Assembly (NCBI GenBank): GCA_966250375.1
Contig: CBINHE010000120.1
Location: forward strand, 1-10,831
Source: CAMLDH01 sp966250375
GTDB taxonomy: Bacteria; Pseudomonadota; Gammaproteobacteria; Burkholderiales; Burkholderiaceae_D
Length of the DNA: 10,831 bases
Direction: 5' to 3'
A program made the translations under genes and the position numbers. Positions 1-5,791 of this stretch are shown in pieces. The notes beneath the pieces are model-generated. The model was not told the origin of the DNA. It worked only from the letters and a program-made list of their open reading frames with translations, and searched no databases. Position 1 is the stretch's first letter, and the number at the start of each line of letters is the position of its first letter.

Positions 1-2
1 TA

Positions 3-176
3 CCTGAGCAAGTTACTTGGGCTGCCGAGCTGAGGCTTCATGCGATTGCCCTGACTATTTCTATTTCTCCAATAAATATGAACAACCCTCGTGATTGGAC
101 AAATTGGCTTTCGTTTCAAGGAGTTCAGTTATGTTTAGCAAAGCTTTCAGACAACAACGCCTGCTGTAGAACTTAG
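3..176 (+). CDS. 3' end of an unrecognised gene, truncated by the window edge
   Basis: An open frame runs from the window start to a TAG at 174-176, giving 57 residues with mixed, protein-like composition (for example the stretch WTNWLSFQGVQLCLAKLSD) and no upstream in-frame stop, so the gene probably begins outside the window. One internal ATG lies at 78-80 but has no Shine-Dalgarno sequence before it. I do not recognise the family. The gene is convergent with the minus-strand ATPase gene, and the perfect inverted repeat at 232-311 lies between their ends. An open frame this short can occur by chance, so confidence is modest. Confidence 0.4.
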   Translation, partial: PEQVTWAAELRLHAIALTISISPINMNNPRDWTNWLSFQGVQLCLAKLSDNNACCRT

Positions 177-231
177 GGGCCGCGCAAAAATAAGGTGTGC
201 AATTTGGCGGTCGTAGCCGGATGCGATGCAA
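177..231. other. Intergenic stretch with a REP-like half-site
   Basis: Between the stop of the partial gene and the perfect inverted repeat is a short spacer. Its right end (213-231) reads GTAGCCGGATGCGATGCAA. This resembles one half of the GTAGCCCGGAT-type intergenic repeats I remember from proteobacteria; the complementary half is absent. It may be a decayed repeat next to the intact one. Confidence 0.2.
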
Positions 232-311
232 GTAGGGCGGATGAGCGCAGCGTTATCCGCCGTATGTAAAACATCACCTGCGGCGGATAACGCTGCGCTC
301 ATCCGCCCTAC
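232..311. repeat. Perfect 31-bp inverted repeat (REP/terminator-like), ends GTAGGG...CCCTAC
   Basis: The left arm (232-262) and right arm (281-311) are exact reverse complements over 31 bases, separated by an 18-base loop. The arms begin GTAGGGCGGATGAG and carry the internal GCGCAGCG/CGCTGCGC core typical of dispersed intergenic palindromes in proteobacteria. The right arm contains the TAG stop (308-310, read on the minus strand) of the ATPase gene. No T-run follows on either strand, so it is not a classic intrinsic terminator. Its place between two convergent genes still suits a bidirectional transcription stop or an RNA-stabilising hairpin. Confidence 0.85.
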
Positions 312-1927
312 CGTGCTCTGAAGGCGTCGATATTCACGTTCGAATCTTTGGGGTATTTTGCTTCAGCGGCGACGGCAAGCGCTGGAGCCAGGACAACTGC
401 TTTGCCATTTTTTACGGCATCGTCAATTTGCACCATGAGATCAAAAATTTCTTTGACTATTACCTTATCGAACTCTTCGGCTTTGTCTTCTTCATGAGCG
501 CCTTTGTTTAATTGGCTCCACTCGATCGCATGAGTCTTGTGCTTTGCGATCATCGTGTTCAGTATCGGTATCACGTTCTTATAAATTGAGACTTCCGGCT
601 TGGACAAGAAGGCTTGCAGCCCGTTTGCGACACTACTTAAATCAGGGGCGCTTTTTGGGCCACGCATCCCAACACTGATGAGTGCATTAAAGTTTTTATC
701 GCCGAGTTTTTTCCAGATGCGGTGAAGTATCTCTTCGAATGATTTTCTCAGATATCCCAGGCAATCATGCATTTTTCCATCTTTGTAGCTCTGTTCGGCA
801 ATAACCAAGTAGTGACGCGGTGACTCCAGCTTCACGACAATTTTCTTGGACTCTTCCGGAGAAAGAAAGTCGATTCGTGTGATCTTGGTCTTGTACTCGT
901 GCTTCGGAATGGCATGTTCCAGACGTTTCATGAAATCTTCGCCGTGAGTCGTAATAATGAGCTGGCGGCTCTTAATTTCGTCGTCACCCAGGATAAGATC
1001 TACAATTCCGCCCCTGTGCTCGTCATCGATGGAATTCACCACGTCGTCAAAGATTAGGAACGGCAGGTCGTCGCGCACAATTTTTGAAAGAAGGATCGCC
1101 AGGCCCAGGCAGCGTATGTGGCCTTCGCTGAGTATTTGCAAGGCATCGAATTTTTGGCCCGCCTCAAATTCAATATCGATTTTCTTGTCCGGTGAGGTCG
1201 GCAAGGTAAGTGATTTTAAGCGATCTGTCGGATGGTCGTTCTTGTTGATCGCATTGTAAAACTTCAGTGTCTTTTCGTTCAGGTCTGCGGCAAGTGCAAC
1301 GGGAAGATTGCTGTTGTAGTTCAATAGCTTTTCGCGGAAGCTCGCGTATGCCACGAGGTACTGCATATTTCGCGCTATGACGGGCTTCTCTTTCTCTACC
1401 AGCTTGATCAATTCTTCATTCTCCGCCTTGAATTTTTCAATGGCGAGATTCGCAGCAACTGCGCTTGCATTGTTCGCCGTGACTGTGGTGTTCACTGCAA
1501 TCACTTCCTCCAAATCTTTGGCCAAGAGGGCGTTTTTCTCTTCCAACTTCTGGATTTCAGTTTTGGATTTTTCGATTTGCTGGTTATAGGCGGTGATTGC
1601 AAGTTTGAGTGAGTTCAACAGTTCTGCATGGGCTATGAACAGATTCATTGCCGGTTCCAGGGTTTTTGCGTTTTCAACCGCTGCGCTTGTATCGCGAAGG
1701 GCATCTATTTCTAGAGTTTGTGCGAAGGTGATGGCGGAGGCGACCGGCGACAGGTTGGAAATTTTCACATTCAATGGTACCCAGCGGGTTTTAAGTAGCT
1801 CCGTGATTTCTTTGATTCGTGACTCCTTCTTCAGCGCGACTTCGAATTGCTTCAGCTTTTCCTCGCATTCGCATACGGGTCTTTCGGCACGACGAGTTGT
1901 CCGTCTTGATATATTAGCGATTCGCAT
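308..1927 (-). CDS. C-terminal half of zinc-hook AAA ATPase (signature motif, Walker B, helical C-terminal domain)
   Basis: This frame is open for 539 codons. Its ATG at 1927 overlaps the first half out of frame and lacks a ribosome binding site, so meaningful protein probably starts near residue 23 (about 1861). Residues 23-205 are charged and helical (the returning coiled coil). The ABC signature LSEGH lies at 266-270, Walker B LPFLIFDD at 288-295 followed by SIDDEH (D-loop), and a switch histidine in TTHGE at 326-330. After the ATPase head come about 170 residues of helical sequence. They include RKSFE (R394, E398) and LNKGAHEE (N474, H478). An RxxxE plus a distal histidine recalls the PrrC/RloC anticodon-nuclease triad and HEPN RNases, but the spacing differs and this is a weak inference. 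The stop lies inside the inverted repeat at 281-311. Confidence 0.65.
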   Translation of the reverse strand: MRIANISRRTTRRAERPVCECEEKLKQFEVALKKESRIKEITELLKTRWVPLNVKISNLSPVASAITFAQTLEIDALRDTSAAVENAKTLEPAMNLFIAHAELLNSLKLAITAYNQQIEKSKTEIQKLEEKNALLAKDLEEVIAVNTTVTANNASAVAANLAIEKFKAENEELIKLVEKEKPVIARNMQYLVAYASFREKLLNYNSNLPVALAADLNEKTLKFYNAINKNDHPTDRLKSLTLPTSPDKKIDIEFEAGQKFDALQILSEGHIRCLGLAILLSKIVRDDLPFLIFDDVVNSIDDEHRGGIVDLILGDDEIKSRQLIITTHGEDFMKRLEHAIPKHEYKTKITRIDFLSPEESKKIVVKLESPRHYLVIAEQSYKDGKMHDCLGYLRKSFEEILHRIWKKLGDKNFNALISVGMRGPKSAPDLSSVANGLQAFLSKPEVSIYKNVIPILNTMIAKHKTHAIEWSQLNKGAHEEDKAEEFDKVIVKEIFDLMVQIDDAVKNGKAVVLAPALAVAAEAKYPKDSNVNIDAFRAR

Positions 1928-3045
1928 GCGGGGCAGTTGTGCTCGTATTTTTCGCGGTTGTTCAACACTGCCGTGTATAGCTCACCAAGCGAAAGTTGGT
2001 CTTTGTAGGCCGCAAGAAACTGGCCTGCCGCTCTGCGCTCTTCGATAAGCTCTACCAGCTCTTTTGCATCGGCCAGAATTTCGCCTATTCCGGGATCGGC
2101 AACAAGCTTGAGATTGGTTAGTCTTCCAATTTCGGTGTTGTTGGCTTTGGTCAGACCACCATTCCCATCAGGCCCGGAAATATGCGCTTTAATCTCGTCC
2201 AGGGCTTTGCAGGCGGAGTATTTCAATAGAAGTGCATCCTGTTTCGCTTGGACGTTTTTTTCCTTCTGCGGAATCTGGAGCAGAATAGCTTTGTGCTCGG
2301 CGATTTGCTTTTCCTTGTCAGCAAGCTCCTTGGTCTTCTTTCCCGTGCAATCGAGATAGTTTTCAAAGTGGTCGTTGAATTGAGTAGAGAAGGTATTGAA
2401 TTCTTCCAACCCAAACAGCGATGCCAACCTTGTCTGCTTTGTCGCGGCAGTGTTGGCGGCAACACGCGCAAATCCGTCGATTCGGTTTTTCTCGATGAAG
2501 CAAAACTCATAGCTCTTTGGATCAGCAGGGACTGGGACGGCGAGCTTTCCATCGGCGGTTGTGCCAAGTAAAACCGGAGGGTTTGATTTTCCAGTTATGG
2601 AGTTTTTTATGTACGCGGCCACATCGATACGCTTCGCTTCAGCTTCATTGATGGAACCAAGCAGGCCATATTCCAGAGCTTCGCAAAGGCTGGATTTCCC
2701 TGTGCCGTTCGGGCCGTACACGAAGGTGTATGGGTTTTTGAACTCAAGGGTGTGCTCCGATGAGAAGCCACGAAAGTTTTGAACTCTGATACTGGATAGG
2801 CGAACGATCTTCCCCTGTTCGTCCTTGGCGGCTTCGGCCGCGATGTTGAGTTCGCTGGAAGCTGTATCACCGGCAGTTTCAATAAGCCGTGCAATTAATT
2901 TTCCGCGCCTGCCAGCAGCAGTCCCTGCCCCTTCCACTTTGTGGAAATTATCCAAGATCAGTCTTACCAACTTTTTCTCGTATTCTGTGAAAGTAGGTAT
3001 TGATTTACCTATGAATCTCTTGAACTCCGATAGTGATTTAGACAT
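1852..3045 (-). CDS. N-terminal half of zinc-hook AAA ATPase (Walker A, first coiled coil, CPAC hook)
   Basis: This half has 397 residues; the last two are frameshift-derived. Residues 1-80 form a mostly helical N-terminal extension that Rad50/RecF heads usually lack. From about 81 the ATPase head begins (LSSIRVQNFRGF), with the P-loop GPNGTGKSS at 111-119. Residues 235-365 are charged and helical, consistent with a coiled coil, and lead to CPAC at 371-374, the CxxC form of a Rad50-type zinc hook, where two molecules would share one zinc. The start ATG at 3045 has no clear Shine-Dalgarno sequence, but an in-frame stop lies shortly upstream and no better start is visible. Base composition is AT-richer than the helicase and xdh genes, suggesting transfer. 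The family is known for DNA-repair and phage-defence ATPases; a specific role is inference. Confidence 0.7.
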   Translation of the reverse strand: MSKSLSEFKRFIGKSIPTFTEYEKKLVRLILDNFHKVEGAGTAAGRRGKLIARLIETAGDTASSELNIAAEAAKDEQGKIVRLSSIRVQNFRGFSSEHTLEFKNPYTFVYGPNGTGKSSLCEALEYGLLGSINEAEAKRIDVAAYIKNSITGKSNPPVLLGTTADGKLAVPVPADPKSYEFCFIEKNRIDGFARVAANTAATKQTRLASLFGLEEFNTFSTQFNDHFENYLDCTGKKTKELADKEKQIAEHKAILLQIPQKEKNVQAKQDALLLKYSACKALDEIKAHISGPDGNGGLTKANNTEIGRLTNLKLVADPGIGEILADAKELVELIEERRAAGQFLAAYKDQLSLGELYTAVLNNREKYEHNCPACESLIYQDGQLVVPKDPYANARKS

Positions 3046-3297
3046 GGGTACCCGATCAGTAAAGAATTAAAGCTAGTTTTGGAAAAATACTGATGAGCTA
3101 TTAAGTAAGAAATCACTCTACTCAATTCTCACTTATTTTATAAAATTACGGGGTCAGTTCTAATATTCCAACAACTAAAAGGGTCGGTATGCCCCCTTAA
3201 ATCGGCGCTGATGCGTAAACATTTAGGGTCAGACTCGACATACATGGCAAACACAATATATGTGTCGCCGCGCTTGTCACCTTGCCGAAGGCAGTCA
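3046..3297. other. AT-rich intergenic region with three GGGTC-type repeats; likely holds the ATPase promoter
   Basis: This gap separates the helicase stop from the ATPase start, both on the minus strand. On the plus strand GGGTC occurs at 3151, 3181 and 3226, twice as GGGTCAG. The segment TTAGGGTCAGACTCGACA (3223-3240) resembles sequence I recall near REP-associated transposases, but I cannot confirm this. The half next to the ATPase gene is AT-rich and includes TATAAA on the minus strand (3137-3142), a possible -10 element. No good -35 element sits at the right distance. A small palindrome with arms ACACA/TGTGT occupies 3251-3265. Confidence 0.35.
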
Positions 3298-5139
3298 TCA
3301 CATCATTTCCAACACCCCCATAGCCTTCCCCATCTTCTCCCCCAACACCGACGCATCCCCATGCGTCATCACCAGTTCCTGCGTCGCCCGCGTCATCGCC
3401 ACATACAACAGCCGCGCTTCATCCTGCATATCCTCTTCCTCTTTCGTCGGCGCGCCGATGCCCGGGATGCACACCAATGGAAATTCCAGTCCTTTACTGC
3501 TATGCATCGTGATCAGTTTCACGCTGTCGTGCATCGGCGAGTAAGAATGTTTTTTATCCTGCTGCCATTGAAACGGAATGCCTTTGCGTGTCAGCGCATC
3601 GACGAGCTTGTAACCGATTCCGATGTGCCGATAGACGATCGCCATGTCGTTCCATGGCATGCCGGTCCTGCTTGCTTCCAGTAGTTTCCTGGCGAGGAAT
3701 TCCGCTTCATCCTTGATGGTCGGCAGCTTGATCAGCAGCGGCTTGGGGCCGTGCCGGCCGGTGCTCATCGGTTGCACGGTCGGGGCCTGATCTTCTTCGG
3801 TGTCGTGCGGCGACAGCAGCTCGTCTGCGAATGCGCGGGCGACTGACAGGATTTCGGCGGTGTTGCGGTAGTTCAGTTTGAGTATCGTGGTGCGGCCCTG
3901 GGCTTGCACGCCGACGCTGGAAAATGAAAAGCGCAGTTTCTTTTTCGCGTTGTAGATCGATTGCGCATCGTCGTACAGCACCAGCAGCGAATTGGACTCG
4001 GGATGGATCATCTGCACCACCAACTTGAACCATTCCGGCTTGAAGTCGTGGCCTTCGTCGATCAGTACCGCGTCGTATTGCGCGGACGGGATCAGCTTTT
4101 GATCGACGGCGCGGATCACCTTGTCCACGCAGGCTTCGAAGAAGGCCGTCGCGTCCTTGCCCGGTGGCGGCTTGCCGACGTTGTAGGCGTTCAGCTGGCG
4201 CACGCACCATGCATGGAAGTTCACCACGTTGACCTTGTCCTGCAGGCCCTTGGCTTCGATGATCTGCGCCAGCTTGGTGGCGAGCGTCTTGTTATAGCAA
4301 AGCACGAGGATAGGGCGCTGGCACATCTTCGCCAGGTGTTCGGCGCGGTAGCCGAGGATCAAGGTCTTGCCGGAACCGGCCACGCCGTGAATCACGCGAT
4401 GGCCTTCGCCAAGGCTGCGCGCGAGCTGTTCCTGCTGGATGTCCATCACGCGCAAGATCTCGGGGATCTCGGTCGCGGTCTGGCCGGGTGCGGCAAACAG
4501 ATCGTGCTGCGACGGAATGCGCACTTCCGGAAACATGTGCCAGCGAATCCGGTCGATCTGCGGCAGCGACAGCTTCAGCGTGAACTTGCGCGGGAACATG
4601 TCCCATAGCCGTTTCTGGAATGCCTCGGCATCGGCGTTCTCGCTCATCTCATCCTTGCAAATCACGAGATGCGAAGGCAGTATTTCGCCGATATTGGCGT
4701 TGTCGAACTGTGCGCGGGTGATGTTGGGGAACACCACGCCATGACCGTAGCGCACGATCAGCTTGCCTTTCAACGAGCCGTCGGGAAAAATCAGTTGCGG
4801 ATCGCGTTCCAGTTTGTTGAGTACCGCGAACATATACTGCCTCGCCTGTTCCTGCGGATTGAGCACATGCTTGATGCCTTGGTCGGTCAGGATCGCCGCG
4901 TGCTGCTTGTCGATGCTGTGGATGGTATCGAGCTTCCAGTCCTTGACCTCCAGCACCAGCAGGCCCCAGCCCGGATGAAACACCACGAAGTCCGGGTGTT
5001 GGGTGCGCTCGCCGATGGACACGTCGTACCAGCACAAGTAGTCGTTTTCCAGTTTGTCGTCCAAGCGGTAGGCAAACCGCTTTTCACCGGATGTCATTCG
5101 GGATACGCATGACCCGATGGCGGGAATGAGGGTAGCCAT
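3298..5139 (-). CDS. NERD domain / UvrD-type superfamily 1 DNA helicase
   Basis: The protein has 613 residues from the ATG at 5139, chosen because GGAGAAAG stands 6-7 bases upstream; an in-frame ATG at 5178 has no such site. Residues 15-130 form a NERD nuclease-related domain: D50 in PDFVVF, then E64 and K66 in LVLEVKDW, the D...ExK pattern of restriction-like nucleases. An SF1 helicase follows: Walker A GVAGSGKT at 252-259, Walker B DEGHDF at 361-366, YDDAQS at 389-394, NYRNTAEI at 423-430, TMHSSKGLEF at 544-553 and LYVAMTRATQ at 578-587. All helicase motifs look intact, so ATP-driven DNA translocation is likely. It is presumably cytoplasmic; no membrane segments are seen. Composition matches the xdh genes, unlike the ATPase gene 252 bases downstream. 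Such proteins occur both as housekeeping-like repair factors and in defence loci; the role here is open. Confidence 0.92.
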   Translation of the reverse strand: MATLIPAIGSCVSRMTSGEKRFAYRLDDKLENDYLCWYDVSIGERTQHPDFVVFHPGWGLLVLEVKDWKLDTIHSIDKQHAAILTDQGIKHVLNPQEQARQYMFAVLNKLERDPQLIFPDGSLKGKLIVRYGHGVVFPNITRAQFDNANIGEILPSHLVICKDEMSENADAEAFQKRLWDMFPRKFTLKLSLPQIDRIRWHMFPEVRIPSQHDLFAAPGQTATEIPEILRVMDIQQEQLARSLGEGHRVIHGVAGSGKTLILGYRAEHLAKMCQRPILVLCYNKTLATKLAQIIEAKGLQDKVNVVNFHAWCVRQLNAYNVGKPPPGKDATAFFEACVDKVIRAVDQKLIPSAQYDAVLIDEGHDFKPEWFKLVVQMIHPESNSLLVLYDDAQSIYNAKKKLRFSFSSVGVQAQGRTTILKLNYRNTAEILSVARAFADELLSPHDTEEDQAPTVQPMSTGRHGPKPLLIKLPTIKDEAEFLARKLLEASRTGMPWNDMAIVYRHIGIGYKLVDALTRKGIPFQWQQDKKHSYSPMHDSVKLITMHSSKGLEFPLVCIPGIGAPTKEEEDMQDEARLLYVAMTRATQELVMTHGDASVLGEKMGKAMGVLEMM

Positions 5140-5150
5140 GTTCTTTCTCC
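5140..5150 (-). promoter_or_regulatory. Ribosome binding site fixing the helicase start at 5139
   Basis: On the minus strand GGAGAAAGAAC immediately precedes ATG. The GGAGA core is 6 bases from the start codon, whereas the longer reading from 5178 has no comparable site. This supports the shorter protein beginning MATLIPAIG. Confidence 0.7.
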
Positions 5151-5165
5151 AAGCCGATAGGCTGC

Positions 5166-5194
5166 ATCTTACCTTCATGGAATACTGTTGGTAA
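5166..5194 (-). promoter_or_regulatory. Candidate sigma70 promoter of the NERD helicase gene
   Basis: On the minus strand TTACCA (5189-5194) and TAAGAT (5166-5171) are separated by exactly 17 bases. Each matches four of six consensus positions. Transcription would start near 5159, giving a leader of about 20 bases that contains the ribosome binding site. The second in-frame ATG at 5178 would lie upstream of this start, again favouring 5139. Confidence 0.35.
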
Positions 5195-5313
5195 GCAATT
5201 CATCCCGAAAAACGGTAGGTATTTGAAGATTAGTGGCGTTTATGAGCTGGTCTCCCATGGATATGGGAGGCGGTTAAGCGTGCATTCATCAAAGGGGGAA
5301 GAGATGGGTGTCC

Positions 5314-5478
5314 TTAAGGTGATTTCCGGGTATGCATATCCCATTTTCGCGGCGCATACGGGCGCGCTGCTGCGTTGCACCTCGTTTGTGTGGCTCGCCA
5401 CACGGCACTCGTCGCGCCTTGCATCGCATCCCGTCTGCACCACGCCAATGGGATACGCATTCCCGGAAATCACCTTAA
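5314..5478. repeat. 165-bp long imperfect palindrome, MITE-like
   Basis: The outer 31 bases (5314-5344 and 5448-5478) are reverse complements with two mismatches, beginning TTAAGGTGATTTCCGGG and ending CCCGGAAATCACCTTAA. Pairing continues inward imperfectly (GCATACGGG at 5354-5362 against CCCGTCTGC on the other side) and ends in a perfect central hairpin with 7-base arms (5388-5394 and 5397-5403) and a two-base loop. The whole element can fold as one hairpin centred near 5396, with about a one-base bulge. TTAA at both ends may be the end of the repeat or a target-site duplication. There is no transposase gene inside, so any mobility would depend on an enzyme encoded elsewhere. It lies between the divergent helicase and xdh genes. 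Confidence 0.75.
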
Positions 5479-5511
5479 ATTTGCATTCATTCCAGCGGTG
5501 TGGTGTCGTAG

Positions 5512-5649
5512 CACTTTTTCAACGCCAAGGCGAATTTCGATTTTGTCGAGTGGGATTTTTCTGGCCACGGCGAGAACTCCAATGCCGAGGAAGCCGCGAC
5601 CTTGCTCGGCATTCTTGAAGACATGACCCTGTGCGACTTACGGCTTTAA
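5512..5649 (+). pseudogene. Start-less coding remnant, 45 codons
   Basis: From 5512 to the TAA at 5647-5649 one frame is open and reads like the end of a real protein: FNAKANFDFVEWDFSGHGEN, then an acidic helix SNAEEAATLLGILEDMT and a C-terminus CDLRL. No start codon precedes it: a TAG lies in frame at 5509-5511, and the long palindrome ends only 33 bases upstream. This fits the 3' end of a gene whose front was lost, perhaps when the palindromic element arrived. I do not recognise the family. Chance cannot be excluded at this length. Confidence 0.4.
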
Positions 5650-5791
5650 TGGTTGCATTTCTACATTGTTTTTCCTACGCAATGCCGCGCCATCTTCTTC
5701 CATCCAGAGGATAATCACTATCAGCCTTTGAACATGGCGCTATCCGACGCCGAGTCCCTTTGCATCACAAGAACATCATGGTGGAGCGAGA
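5650..5791 (+). promoter_or_regulatory. xdhA leader region with a small candidate operator
   Basis: This is the only stretch between the coding remnant and xdhA, so it likely holds the operon promoter. I see no convincing -35/-10 pair; TTGCAT at 5653-5658 with TACGCA 17 bases on is weak. A short dyad GATA-N5-TATC sits at 5710-5722, about 70 bases before the start codon, where a regulator could bind. The xdhA ribosome binding site GGAG is at 5783-5786, five bases before ATG 5792. Confidence 0.3.

Larger units (their letters stand above)
308..3045 (-). pseudogene. Rad50/RecF-like zinc-hook AAA (ABC-type) ATPase gene split by a one-base frameshift
   Basis: Two overlapping minus-strand frames encode the front half (1852-3045) and back half (308-1927) of one ATPase. 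The Walker A motif is only in the first; the signature motif, Walker B and switch histidine are only in the second. The first frame reads ...PYANARKS-stop and the second continues EKLKQFEVALKK. One extra G between AGG and AAA (near 1860/1861) would give ...PYANAREKLKQFEV and one protein of about 912 residues. The site is a GG-AAAA run, a common place for a replication slip or a sequencing error. Both halves are otherwise intact with no further stops, so the lesion is recent or is an assembly error. If real, the ATPase head cannot form and the gene is inactive. Confidence 0.75.

Noticed and set aside
1852..1866. Programmed -1 ribosomal frameshifting in the ATPase gene
   Set aside because: The direction fits -1, but the bases GCG AGG AAA AGC TGA lack a canonical X XXY YYZ slippery heptamer; a lost G in the GG-AAAA run is simpler.
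3961..4608. Plus-strand open frame of 215 codons opposite the helicase
   Set aside because: Antisense shadow of the helicase gene; no recognisable domain.
5240..5473. Minus-strand open frame of 77 codons in the same place
   Set aside because: It is the other strand of the palindrome, so it mirrors the plus-strand frame; no ribosome binding site.
5223..5618. Plus-strand open frame of 131 codons with an attractive AAGGGGGAAGAG site before the ATG at 5304
   Set aside because: It reads straight through the 165-bp palindrome and then crosses the coding remnant in a different frame; its sequence looks like translated repeat, not a protein family.
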